From positions 18,827,999-18,891,998 of the forward strand of contig NC_092565.1 of the NCBI RefSeq assembly GCF_037975245.1: a stretch of DNA of 64,000 bases, written 5' to 3'. Below, piece after piece: positions 23,401 to 37,131 of the stretch (the stretch's first letter is position 1; each line of letters opens with the position of its first letter). A program made the position numbers and the translations under genes. The DNA comes from Apostichopus japonicus (lineage: Eukaryota > Echinodermata > Holothuroidea > Aspidochirotida > Stichopodidae). The notes under the pieces are model-generated. The model was not told the origin of the DNA. It ran no database searches and saw only the letters and a program-made list of their open reading frames with translations.

Positions 23401-26026
23401 TACAAAATTTGACCACTGTTAATCTCCACAATAACAAAGGCCTCTTTTAGCCATGTGGTATACTTACAGACTAAATATGATATCTGTTCAGCTTCCTTTC
23501 TTGAACTTATAATTTACAAGGTTTTCACAACTTGAACCCTGTTTACCCTTTGACATCCACCCCAAAAATATAGGATATAATCAATATGATTCACATACAT
23601 ACCAAATCTTACATTTTCCAAGCTTCCCTTCTTTTTACCTGAAGAAAGACGAACTAACTGCCATTTACTGTCCTGGATGTGACACATGAGTTTATAGATT
23701 ACAACTACCAATAGAACAACTTAATTTCTATGTGTGGTAAAATATATGCTTGTAATGTGAGACTTTTGTTAGAATTTTGTCACCTTAGAGTCCTTTGAAC
23801 TTCACAATCAACAAAAACAATCCCAGGATTTACTTATACCATCATTCTGACTGGAGTTCTCTGGGAACATTGCTCTTGATTCAACCTTACAATGACATTA
23901 CTTATGCATTATAAGATAATAGAAATACTAATTCTATTCAGTATACTAATTGTGTGCATATTTTTCTCCTTGCCAGGGGGAGAAAAACAGACCCTTTGAT
24001 ATATGTGGAGGGGGAGGAAGTGTGTGTGTGAGGGGGGGGGGGGTTATAAATTGAAGTGTGGTTTGAACAGAGGGAATGTGTGAATTAAATATTGCTTAAT
24101 ATAAGGACACTTATTGCCGTTTCCAAAAAGTGATCTGACAGCATTTATGCTTTGTTTTCTTGTTGCTTGTTGTTTTTAATCTAACTTGCACATATAAACA
24201 TACTTAAACTTCAAGCAGGATTTTTTTTCTGGAATTGTCTATCAGTGGGGGTGGGGGGACAAACAATAACGATATGCATGAAAGAAAGAAACCTTTTTAT
24301 CGTAAATTATCAAGTTCTTGTCTTAACCGCTGGTTGTTATACTCAAACACCTGATCATCTCCAACCTCATCATATTCAGCTTGGATAGCCCTGGTAAAAT
24401 GCTCTGACCCTTGGCACCAACCTATACCTAAACATAAAAGTTTAAAATAATTGACTGAATAGAGAAGTTAATAAGTAACCACATTCAAGCTAAAAAAATG
24501 CATGTTTACACCACATATCATATTGAAAAGATAATTGTGCATCAGGATCATTACTTTGGTAAGCTTTTGCCCAGTTGACTACAGGCTGCTTCAGCTTCTG
24601 TTTCGGTGCAACCTGTGACAAGGTGGTAGAGATGGTCCACAGCATGAGAGACAAGAACGTCATTGAGGTAATTCAGCCTGCAGAAAAGGACGCATGAATA
24701 GTAAGCATTGCTTCAAAGTTACAGAAATTAAATAGAAAGTAAATATTACTGTGAAAACATGATTTCAGCAATCATTACGAATGGGTACTTCAAATTAATG
24801 TATGTTGCAGCATTCGGCAATAACAAGGTGAAGCATTCAGACTAGCAATATTGTTTATTGCCACAAATGCAGATCTGATCCTCCATGAGCATGCGAGCAT
24901 TCAGACTGATCCCCCAATTGTGGGTCTGATCCACCGTGAGCATGTATGGAGTATATTCAGACTAGCATGTCGTTCGCCCTTGTGGGTCTGATCCTCCTTA
25001 ACCATGCAATAATTTATACCATCGGATGTTGATCACCCAAATTGTAGGGTCTGATCATCCTTGAGCATGCGAGAATGCAAACTATAGCAAGTTGATCGCC
25101 CTTGTAGGTCTCGTCCTACTTGAGCATGTGAGATTCAGACTAGCAAGTTGATCCCCTCATTTGTGGGGTCTGCTTGATCCTCCTTAAGCATGCGATTATT
25201 CAGAGTATAGCAACTTGAATCCCCAAATGTGGGATCTGATCCTCCTTGAGCATGCGAGCATTCAGATATACAGTATAGCAAGTTGATAGCCTATTGAAGT
25301 CTGTACGCATTCCTGTGTATTGTATCAAGGCCAAGCTTAGAGTGAGATCTGATCAAGTGTGACCTATTTGCAGCACTAAGGTCAAACTGTTGCAAACAGA
25401 TCTCTGTTGAATCAAAGCAAAGAACACAATCATAGCACACTAGAAACTTACTTAACCATGAATTGTAAAAATAGGCCTTACGAAAATTTTTTGAAAAACT
25501 TGCCACTTGGCCAGTGTAAGGGATTCCCTCTCTCCTTCAGCTATCATAGCACAGAAAATTCCTTGGGAATATTATTATAATATTACTCATATTACTAGCA
25601 ATATTGTGAGCAATGCCATGTGCTTCTTTCAAATAGCGTTAATTCAATGATGTAACATGAGCTGTTTTTTTTTCATGAATCTGGCATAATTTATAGTTAT
25701 AGGGTGTACAACTTACTCGATCTTAGTAAAGCAGTGTGATGTGACAAACAATAAATTTGCAATATCACAGGCTATCCTGAAATGATGATGACCTCAACAA
25801 CAGGTTTCTTTTAATAATTGTGATACATCAACATACTAAATATGACATCTGTCCTTTTGAAATATTGTGTAAAACATGGTTTTCACAATTTGAACCCTCA
25901 AACGATCCATTGACCTCGGCCATAGGCGTACGAGGCGGGGGGGGGGGGCAGTCTTAAAAAACAAATTTCCAGAGGACAAGAAATTCAGGCAAAAGTCCTG
26001 AAAAATTCGGGCAGCCTATGAGGAGA

Positions 26027-26101
<75 letters not shown>

Positions 26102-29100
26102 TATATATATATAGATATATATATATAGATATATAGATATATATATGCAGTAGCTTGCCCAAACGTTTTTCAAATTTTTGCCCGACAATTCATTGATTTT
26201 CTTTATTTAGCATCATGATGCCCGAATATTTCCGTGTAACACCACCGTAAGCGCAGCTCACCTGGGCTACCACGCTTTTTGCACGATCAATTTTTTTCTA
26301 ACTAGTCAACTGTATACCTGGACATCTCCGACATGAGTTTATATAAGAAACATTTTCTTTTTGATGGAATGGATGGTGGGGGGGGGGGGGGAGTGCCTAC
26401 AAGCCTAGAAGTACAGGTTTACCACATTCTTTGTTACATTTTATACTGTTTTGTGAGACAAATTGCAGTCTCACCCGACATAGCGACATTATCCCGCCTA
26501 CGTGTCGTTGAACAATGAATGTTTTTCTGGAGGTACTGTAGCTGAGTACTGTGTTATTATAATAAATACGGTAACTAAATATGAGCTTAAAAATATACTG
26601 TCCTATTTTTCCTCTTCAAAGTGATGTAACCATTTTTTCTTCCTCTAATTTGCCAAATTTTTGTAGGGAAGTGTAAATTTCTAAAATATGAGATTATAAA
26701 AGAAAGAATGTTTATATGCAACTTGCAAGGCCTCAGATGTGCCGTTCCCGGCAATCTGGGAGGCTTTTTTTGCCAAAAATGTTCCTGTACGCTACGCGCC
26801 AACCGATGGTGGCGCGCCGCTTAGATAGTGTCACGGGAACTTTCGGACACAAAACTTTCTGCCCCCCAAACTAAAATGGTCCCGTACCCCTATGACCTCG
26901 GCCCACAACATTAGGCTTCTGACCCAAATGACCTTAAACAATACAAAACCCTTCTTGTGCTCAACAATGTACTCTTTTGCACAAACTATGGGATCAATCT
27001 AAGCTTCGATTCTTGAGATATCGTGTTTACAATGTGGGCGGTACACACATGCCAGCATGAATGAGTAGGTTACAATTATTATCAAAGCCAGGAAAGCTGC
27101 TCTTCAGAAGTTGAACATTATATTGCAGAGTTTCAAACTGACATCACATAAAATTATCTTCTCGAAACTAAAACAAATGAAATTTAATTTCTGAAAACAA
27201 TTGTCAGGAAACTGAAGTTTTCTTCTAATTAACTTATTCCTGTCTTTATTATTGTTGAATGGTTAATTTGTTAGGCCATTAAGTCGAAACTGATTTATTG
27301 TGTGAATACAGCTACAGTCCTTTACCCTCACATAAGCCAGCAAATACTCAGAACTGATTAAGTTGCTGACTATTTTTAAGGAAATTCTGGAGGAATCATG
27401 CCAATCCTCCTCCTCCCCCACCCCCCCCCCCCCCCAAAAAAATACTGCAAAGAAATCTTACTTGTGCAAAATTCTTTAAGTAAAATTAAATTGAATTTCT
27501 TCTTCTGAGGAAGGCCTGTGGTACTGTTCATAAGTGTGTACAGTCCTTTCTCATTCACAGCCTTCACTTCATACGGCCCAATTAGCCGAGAGTTTTCAAG
27601 CTTCCCTCCTATTCGGGCATCCTTTCTAGCATTCCGTACGAGAACACTGGAACCAACTTCGAAGCTCTGAATAAAATAAAATCCAGCAGATATACGTAAA
27701 CATCATAATACAATGCATATGTTGCCATTCATTTAACTACAACTTCAATGTACAACATAGCATTATATAATTACCTTTTTTGGTGCCTATTATCCAAATT
27801 CTTTTTTTGCCGTTCTTGGGCTTTGCCAATATTTTCTTTCACAACACCTTTGATTATGTCCCACGACTGTGACATGAGTTGAAAAACCCTCTCCCGCTGT
27901 GCATCGCTGCAGTCTGTACTTTGGAGCTTCTGGTTGGACAATGGCGTCTTCAATGTCGACTGGTAGCATTGCTCTCTGGATATATGAAGATAAATTAACA
28001 ATCAATTATTCACAACACTTTGTTGACTGAAGAATAAATAAATTTTTATATATTTTATTTTCACTATTAAGACCATTGAACCAGAAATTTGAGTCACATG
28101 ACATACTCAAACCAGCACAAATATAAAACCCATATATATATTCTGTGCTGTTATACGTCCAACTTGCATACCAGCCAATTATGATAAATATATAGTATAT
28201 ATATGAAAAACAAAACCAATGTCAGTGGCATTAATTGCATGTATCTTTTAAATTAATGGGCATGCATTTACAGTTTAATGAATGTTCATATTTTGTACTT
28301 GCTGCAGAGTGTACCATATACAGGGTTAATATTTATTTGTTTAGATATTGTAACTTAAATTGGGTTATTGATGGTCCTCTATTTAGCGGTTTTTCCCAGG
28401 ACCTGGCATGTGTCAAATTAGATTTTATCATACAGAGGACTGGTGTAGCTATGCAAGATTTGTCCAAACTCTCTTATCCCTGATTGCTTTTCTCTGTATA
28501 TGGCCTTAGCAAATGTAAATCTCTATTCAGCAATGGTAGGTTTAAATTATTACAAACCTTCCAAACATCACAGCAAAAGGTGAAAGACCTATTGAACCAT
28601 GTTTGGCTGTATGGTACCCCATGAGAACTGAAGACAGCATTTCATCTCAGTCATCTTGGTTTTCATTGACAACCTTGATGAGTGACCTTTGCAGAGTTTG
28701 GTTGAATCTTTCATCAAGCCCATTGGTATGTGGGTGGTAGCTAGAGGATTCTCTGTGTTACACCCCTATCATGTCAAACAGGGACTTGTTCAGAGCATTA
28801 ACAAATTCTCCTCTCTGGTCTGAGATGACAATTTTCATGCACCCAAATCTAAATAAATGGAAACATTTAAATAACTATTGTTAAAGTATTGATTACGAGT
28901 AATGTAATGAACTACTGGCATCTGCAGAATGGCTGCATGGTTTAATCAGGAAATCATTTCAGCACTGATTTAAAAAAAAAATTAAGTTAAAAGCACTGAC
29001 CATATCCCACTAACATTTTATTGACATTAACTTAAAAAACAACTTCTATAAATTCCTGTAACCATTTGGCCGCTTTCTGGGTCACAGTTAAAACAGTGCA

Positions 29101-32100
29101 AATGCAGGTCTGCGTAACTAATTCCATGTAAAGTAGATGGATATTTACCTGGCCATGGTTTCAAACAGAAAGTTTGCAACAGTTTTTGCTGTTTTGTTTC
29201 TTACAGCAACAGCCTCTAGCCATTTTGAAAAATAGTCACATAGGGCTTATATGATGTACTTATTTCCATTGATGGTCTCTGGAAGGGGTCCAATCATATC
29301 CACACCCATCTAAAAAAAGAAGTAAAATGGCATTCAGAACCATACACAATCTAATCATACAACTGATGTTCAAGTGATTTATATCTGAGTTTTGTAAAAT
29401 GCTAAACATTCAATTTTTTTTATTTTTTTTTTATTGTAACTCACACTGGAAGACTCTGTTACCAATTTTTTTCTTCATTACCAAACCTATTACTTACTGA
29501 CTTGTCAAACCCAACTGTTATATGGAAGTCCAATGGGAAATCTCTGAAGTGAGATGCAAATCACATGCAGTGATCTAGCTGACAATCTAGCTGGTAATTG
29601 TCACTAGGGACTATCATAGTACCTGGATGAGTGATTGATAGTTAGTCAGAAAATTGCCTTGGAAAATGTCAGTGAGATGACAGGGTTACACCTAACTGAT
29701 GTAGGAAGCATACATTGGTACAACCATGGAGTTTACCTCCATCGTACAACCTGTACTTTGGTATATATATATTGTAAGCATTTAGAAATGTTAGAAATTA
29801 ATCTTTGAAGGGAATTTGCAGAATTTTTTATATTAATGACAGAAATTCACACTGTAGAGTTACAGTATGGAAGGAAAGACTTCTTGGTTATTAACCAAGT
29901 AGCAAATTTTACTTAAATAGATGTTGAAATAAGCATATGGGTTCATTGGGGATGAATTTTGGACAAAAGGATATGGCTTTGTTGGTACTTTAGTTATGAA
30001 CTGCATATGAATGTACTACCTAGGACATTTTCTCGGATACTTCTTTATGACAACAATTCAACTACTGAACTCTGTTATGTTCATGTGTCATTCTTACTTC
30101 ATATCACAATTCAGTTTTCTTTTCATTTTGAAATTCATATCAGATAATTATGAAGTCCTATGTAAAGGTTTTCCTGTTGCTTTAATTATACGCAGCTAAA
30201 AAAAATACCAACATGTGTTCTTAGCGGAATTTGTGTTTATGGCTGCAGTACATGAAAATTCGCGACGGTACTGCAAGTCATTAAGTCTACTGAATGTACC
30301 ACCATCATGATCATCTTTAATATATGCTTAGTAAATTATAACTTTAAGAACAAATGAATGAGCTAGATCTTTCATTCTCTGGGTAATCTCCACACATACT
30401 CCTTATACTCTTGCACTGGCCAACAAAGGGATGCAAACTTTAAGCATCGGTTGATAACTTGATATGCATATGGTGAATGACATAGGCGTAGGAGCCTCAT
30501 TTGATTTGGGGGGGCTGTAACGACTTGCCCGAAAAATATAACCAAAATTTTTTCGCGCGCTCCACGCGCGTTCCACATGTTAATGTGCATATCATATAGG
30601 CATCCATCAGTTATTAAATCACCTGCCAATAACATAAAATCATTTTCCGTGTTATTACCCTTCCATATTGGTTAGAATTATTGGGGAAGTCGTTACAACA
30701 ATAATGATAATAATAATAATATAAGATTAACCATTGAAAAACACATTGCAAATTCTTCATCATTTTCACTAGGTGCCAGTGGCGGAGCTAGGGGGTATTT
30801 GGTCAGGGGGGGGGGGAGAGAATGGTCTGTAGGGGCGCTTTTGACACTATCTAAGCGGAGCGCCACCACAGGTTGGCGCGGAGCGTACAGAAATTTTTTG
30901 AGTAAAGTTACTCCCTAGATCGCCGGAAATGACCCTTCCCGAGCCTTGCTAATTTGCAGGTAAACGAAGAATAAATAGGTGTCATCGCCATTTGTCAGAA
31001 AATTGCACCAACAAAATGTGACAAATGTCAATAGGTATTTGAGAGCGCAATAAAAAAGTCAATAATCGCGAATAAGTAAAAAGTGGTAAAAAGCTGAAAG
31101 GGCGCCAGCAGTCCATTTGAGTCCGTCAGGGGGGGGGGGGGGCATCCGCTCCCTCTGACTGTATGGACGCTCCGCCACTGGTAGGTGCACGCAAAGTTCT
31201 CAGCATATTGCCCAAATTTTCACCAAAAAAAATTGTGAAAAAAATGCAAATTATTATTCTTTCAGTAGGTGCCCGAAAAAATTCTTATTCTCGAATTTTC
31301 ACCAAAATATTGAAAAACACATTGCAAATTATTATTCTTTCAGTAGATGCCCGAATAATTCTCAGCATATTGCCCGAATTTTCACCAGAATATTGAAAAA
31401 CACATTGCAAATTATTATTCTTTCAGTAGGTGCCCGACAAAAATTCTCAGCATATTGCCCAAATTTTCACCAAAATATTGAAAAACACATTGCAAATTAT
31501 TATTCTTTCAGTAGATGCCCGAATAATTCTCAGCATATTGCCGAATTTTCACCAAAAAAAATGAAAAACACATTGCAAATTATTATTCTTCCAGTAGGTG
31601 CCCGAAAAATTCTAAGCATTTTGCCCAAATTTTCACCAAAAAAAATTGTGAAAAAAATGCAAATTATTATTCTTTCAGTAGGTGCCCGAAAAAATTCTTA
31701 TTCTCGAATTTTCACCAAAATATTGAAAAACACATTGCAAATTATTATTCTTTCAGTAGATGCCCGAATAATTCTCAGCATATTGCCCGAATTTTCACCA
31801 GAATATTGAAAAACACATTGCAAATTATTATTCTTTCAGTAGGTGCCCGACAAAAATTCTCAGCATATTGCCCAAATTTTCACCAAAATATTGAAAAACA
31901 CATTGCAAATTATTATTCTTTCAGTAGATGCCCGAATAATTCTCAGCATATTGCCGAATTTTCACCAAAAAAAAATGAAAAACACATTGCAAATTATTAT
32001 TCTTCCAGTAGGTGCCCGAAAAATTCTAAGCATATTGCCCGAATTTTCACCAAAAAAATTGGTTGGGGGGGCTGCAGCCCCCCCAGCCTCCTACGCCTAT

Positions 32101-35100
32101 GAGTGAATGACTTTGCAGTTACAATCATACAAACAAATATTGCTTTTAGATGACAAAAAACAAAGTGATTTAGTAATAACTGTGCCGCTTGTGAACAGTA
32201 TTTTCGACCCAGGCCTAGCATTTATAAGCTGAACGCATAAGGTGGTCCATATGTATTCCATTGACATGTAAGGCCTATGAGCTAGGATAGGTATTTGAAG
32301 AAAAAATACATGTTACACAACTTCCATTGCAGATTCCATCAAAATCAGGTGTACATGTGCCTCCTGCTGAAATGCCGATGAAAATAATACTTAGGTGGTG
32401 AAATTGTCACCACTCGCATCCTACAAGGACTCTTACAGAAATAGAAATGAACCGGTATTTCTATTGATTTAGACACCTTCTCAGATCCCTTTCTTTCAAA
32501 TTAGGGTCTTATACCAAAATACTCCTATCATTTGGTCAAATAAGTTCATGATAACATGTGGGATAAAACGAAAGCAAATTGTTGTGCATTTTTATTTGCT
32601 CTCTTTTCAATTGTTTTTCTCAACACCCAGCTATCCTCCTGAATAGAAATTTATTCACCCACCCTAAAATTTGTCAAAGAGATTACACTAGGCCTATATT
32701 AGTTTTTAGGTCCATTCTGGTCACTATTTTAGCAATACTACAGTATATCACCAAGCAGTGTCTTCATGTGATAATACATTGCAAATTTAATATAAATGAT
32801 ATAAACTTGGTTTAACCATGGAGCTATAATCCCAGGTTTATAGCTCCATGGTTTAACCTGCACTAATTTAATTGCAACATTGTTTTGTGCATATATTAAC
32901 AACCTTAATTACTGTGGTAGAATGTTTAATGAATATTCATACCATAACCATGTACATGTTTGCATAATTAAAATATCACCAGCAAAAAGGCCTATTAAAT
33001 CGTACATTATTAGCCAACACAGCTAACCTTCTGACAATGAAGTGATGGGCAGGTGGCCAACTGATTACCTATAGCATATATTCGACCTGCTGCAGTGTCT
33101 GTGCACATCCCGGCAACAATGTATTAAAAAAATATGGGAAAACCTCTAAAAAGAAAGAGATAATAAAGTAACACTCATTAATTTAATTGATCCTCCAAAA
33201 TGGACAAGACAGGGACCCCCCCCCCCTCTCCCTTGCTACCTTGTGTTTTAACTAGTAAGGGGACTAATCCCAGGACATATCTTTCAGAAAATCTGAAAAG
33301 TCCTATCCTGAAGATTTCTTTTTGTTTGTTACCTAGCAATTTCAAACACATAATCATTATTGAAATTAAAAGCTTGTATATTGATGGTAGCATGGGTACA
33401 CACTACACAGCTGATATGTAACTGACAGCTGATCCGGAAGATTTGGAAGCTACCACAGTAACATAAATTATACCAAGTAGGTTTATTTCAGAGATTGCCA
33501 ATTGGAGTGGCTTAAATTTGAATAAAACAAATTATTTGCAAATAGGGTTAACTCTCGAAATCCTACTCCTAGGCTACAGCAGGCTAGCCTATAGTAGCCT
33601 AATACTATTCGTGTCTTGCCGATTAATTATGCATCACGATATTCTCTAACACTAATAAAGTTTAGACTTTTCAGTTCTACTCTTAGGTGATTACAAATAA
33701 TAAAATATACCTATAATCTGCAAGGCCCAAATGGCCAATGCACTTAGTTCAAGTTATATGCATCTATGGAATCATTTTGGCCTGACTTTGGAATCCGTAC
33801 CATATGAATGTGCAAGCTTAATTCGAATCGGCAGAATAACAACTGTATAATCCGGCTGAACGTACGTTTCTTCAGTGGAAATAATTCCTAAAAGTTTTAT
33901 ACAAATAAACAAATAATACACTTACCGCCAAACCCTTCTTGTAAGCTTTAATTTTGTGGGCTTTGGCCAAGGGCCTATCTTCGTTGCCATGTGGGCCGAC
34001 GTAAACTAGATTGGCATCTCCCGTCAGTCTAAAGCTCTTCGATCTTCCCCTTATCGATCTTTCTGGATTTAACGTAGACTTTTCAGGGTACAGTCCTGAC
34101 GAAAGATATTTTCCAATGATAATGTAGGCCTACTCGTCATCGGTATCCACCTCAGGAGAAGTCATCTTGTAATATCAGATCGGGCTAAGTAAGCTAACGG
34201 TCTCAACTCTTAATGCAATTACTGTGCGTGCAAATATTCAACTACTAAGAAATTTTGGGCTTGCGACATGTAACGTTAACGACGTAGACGGCACATTCGG
34301 CTTACTTCACTGAGTAAACAGCAGTATACATTTTACAGTAGAATGCAAATACGCATGCGTGAAATAAAAACTTTGTCACACCCAGAACGTAGAGCGGGAG
34401 ATTTCCACATTTCCCGCGTACTGAATAAAATATATTGACTCTGACCAGGAGTTTTTCCATAACAACTCCCTGCTCTGACCCCGGATTTGACCTCCATGCT
34501 CCGGATGGCGGGGAACTTTCCGCCGCCGCGTACCGGTTGAAATACATTTACCTTCAACCTCTACATGGTTGATCTTTCTCCAACGTTTAGAAATTCCGAC
34601 CTTCCAAACAACTACCCTAATGGTAGTAACGATTGATAAGCAGCAGAGTCAGACAGACATGACTAATTAGTTCGGAAGATAAGTTTAACATTCATTATGC
34701 AGCCTTCTGACAGTCGACGATCGAAATAGAGCGGACAGCGTCCCTCTGGAGTGTAGTCTCCATGATAATAATAACATTTTGCCACCTCTTCCCACAACAG
34801 TCGACACTGGAAGTATTAGTTATGCTTTAACCGAGTTTTGAGGGTGCATGCTGACCGATATATAACATTGTCAACCTGGTCTTCGCTAGTAAATTACCTC
34901 CTTTTAAGTAATAAGGGAACATAGATAGGGCCAGAAATGTTTGTCACTCAACAGAACCACGTTAAAGCTCTTTAAAGAGAACCCGGACACTTTCCACGGT
35001 GGCGTAGAAAGCAAGGGAAAGTGTCCCTGAGACACTATTCACGCAAATGGGACACTATTTTCTAGTAATAAGTGTCCTACGGACGCCCGGACACTCATTA

Positions 35101-37100
35101 CTGCCACACTGGCATTCTTAGGCATTATATGCGGTACAGCACTTTGCTTCTCTATACACGCAATGATGTGTGTTCTCTTCAAAGCGTTCGCTGATTCTGG
35201 TCGTCAGTCAATGGCTATGAGTATCGCACTTGTAGGGGCTTCAGTTGGTAAGAAACTTTCAGTAAGTTTTAATTAATTGATATAATTTATTTCATTGTTC
35301 ATTTCTTAAATTAACTTTCTTAGTGACATTTGCAGTGGTTGAATGCATAGTATAGATTCATTCGATTACATGGAAGCACTCAGAGGGACATGTTTTAAAT
35401 GCTTCCCTCCTCTCTTAAACCCGTCTCCTCCTCAAATAATGCGCGTTTGATAAGTTTTACAATTAAGTCACACCCTACAAAGCTTATTTATAATATTCTT
35501 GTTAAATCAAAACTTCTGACACCCACCCCCCATCCCCCCTCCGGAGCTGTTTCTAAGTCGGAACAAATTGGAAACTTCAATTGCAACTGGAATAATGTGT
35601 TCCTGTTACCTAATTTTCAATTAAGATTTATTCATAGAATAATTGGTACCAACTTCTTTCTTCACGAAAGACGACTCCCGCCTTTGTAGATTTTGAAATT
35701 CTGAGGATGAGACCCGCGAACTCTATTTTGGTCCTGTCCAGTTTACTGAAATGTATTGGCAAGCTATTTCTGCAACATGTCTTTGATAATAACCTTTGAC
35801 CTCAATTGAGAATATGTGATTTTTGGATTATTACCGTATATGAAATGAAGAACCCAAGCAACTTGTTTATACTGTATGCAAAATATTTTATTTTCAATTG
35901 TAAAATGCATAACAAAATTCCTGACGTATCCAGTTTTCAATGTAAGTTCCTCTCTGTGAGACAAGTAGATCGTCATATATATTGCTTAAATTGTAATTTT
36001 CAACACGGAACATGTTTGAAATATTATTCTGTGGCAATTGGTCAATTTCTATATATTCTTAAATGGTAAACCACTCTCTTTATTTCTTCGTAGGTACCAT
36101 TTTTCTCTCCTTGACCTACGAGAAGATTGTACCTATCATAGGATGGAGACAGACGCTTCAATTATCTTCTGCCTTCTGCGCGATACTTTCCATCCCTGCG
36201 TCATTCTTGGTCACTGCAAGAAATGAGACATCGACTAAGTCAACGGAAACAACCACCGCTGTGATTGACGAGAAACAAGAAAGTCATAAAAACGAAGATA
36301 GACCCATCTCATCGATAAGTGACAAGGTTGATAGAAACATAGTAGATCAGTCTGCGGTAGATACTACTAAAGTTCGGGACAAGCATTGGCTACGCCTCAT
36401 CGTGTTATGGAGGGCGTGGTTCATATTCTTCGCTATGTCATTTCCAGCAATGTCTTGGTCTGTGTATTGGGTGAATTCGGTAAGTGTCTAGTTTTATAAG
36501 TACCGATGTTTGTTAGAAGTTAAAATCTAACGTTATAGCATAAAAATTAACCAACATTCAATGCTGATCTAACATGTCATTGGTATAATAAGTTATATAT
36601 ACAATATTATTCTTTCTTCCTGGAGCAGTGGCGTGCGCATGGTTTCAAAAGTTGGTCGCTAAATTCTAAATTCTGATTTAGGTAAAGGCATGACCGCTGT
36701 GAAAGGGGCGGAGACGAATGACAGATTTTTATAAAGGAGAGATGTGGCCCTGTGGTCGACTGCCATGTAAGGGGGGGGGGGGGGGTCCTCTTCCAGAAAC
36801 AATAACAGTTTAGACGTCGAATGGTGTAATCTATGGTATATTAAGACTTTAAATTAGGTCTATAATTAGGATTAAACTTGTACACTCGGAAGAGTGGTCT
36901 TAATAGTCCCTGACTGAAAGTACAAATCACCCGACTGAACTATTTCCCCCGACTGAAGATGGAAGTGGACGGGCTATGACCCCTGTCCCCCTCCCTTCCC
37001 TTGAGCACGCCAATTTCCAGAGACATTCAAAATATGTGTACTAAAAATTGCAACTGTCACCATACATAGAATAGTATATACAAAATAATAATAATAATAA

Positions 37101-37131
<31 letters not shown>

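Larger units (their letters stand above)
25700..27060. repeat. Dispersed repeat family, copy 4 (split by an insertion)
   Basis: The left part (25700-25920) and right part (26895-27060) form one repeat interrupted by the element at 25921-26894. At the junction the sequence runs TTGACCTCGGC then CCACAACATTAGGCTTCTGA. The right part has GAGATATCGTGTTTACAA, as in the copy at 41100-41310. Confidence 0.65.
30481..32102. mobile_element. TIR element, 1.6 kb, with internal tandem array and nested hAT MITE
   Basis: It begins CATAGGCGTAGGAGCC and ends CAGCCTCCTACGCCTATG, an inverted pair. The flanks share GTGAATGA: the copy before 30481 is adjacent, and the copy after starts at 32103. Inside is a tandem array (31181-32065), and at 30777-31180 a hAT MITE has inserted into the first array unit. 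No transposase is visible. The terminus CATAGGCGTA is shared with the element at 25921. Confidence 0.75.
24297..34165 (-). pseudogene. Decayed intron-containing Ginger-type integrase gene
   Basis: Candidate exons on the minus strand, each with GT-AG borders: 34165-33926, 29309-29149, 28848-28558, 27973-27775, 27666-27462, 24677-24555 and 24427-24297. The product would be the DDE transposase of the element. The first exon is basic ([23 protein letters not shown]). The core has [10 protein letters not shown] (first Asp), VISDQRGEF (second Asp) and [11 protein letters not shown] (Glu), then FAVMFGR. The next two exons carry an integrase C-terminal region (KVGSSVLV-like: [24 protein letters not shown]). 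Premature stops are seen in exon 1 (after VDTDDE), after NKYII, after DMIGV and after NENQDD, plus a frameshift near 27905. The gene is dead. The zinc-finger exon expected between exons 1 and 2 was not located, and the last two exons are unassigned to a domain. Confidence 0.7.
20493..35108. mobile_element. Ginger-type DNA transposon, 14.6 kb, inserted in an SLC16 exon
   Basis: The left end starts TGTGACAG and the right end is CTGCCACA, whose complement starts TGTGGCAG. A few bases further in, both ends share AGTGTCCGGGCGTC. The insertion is flanked by CTGG on both sides (20489-20492 and 35109-35112). Four-base duplications and TGTNR termini are the published traits of Ginger transposons, whose transposase is related to gypsy integrase. 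The minus strand inside carries a spliced, decayed DDE integrase (34165 to 24297). The body also holds a LINE fragment, two TIR elements with 8-bp duplications, a hAT MITE, copies of a dispersed repeat and several tandem arrays, so it has grown by nested insertion. Cutting the element out with one CTGG restores the host frame exactly. Confidence 0.85.

Noticed and set aside
25985-26188. Tyr/Ile-rich minus-strand frame
   Set aside because: Pure translation of an (AT)n microsatellite.
31163-32106. Frames of 77-138 codons with repeated peptide blocks
   Set aside because: They follow the tandem array inside a transposon; two overlapping frames show the same content, and no domain is seen.
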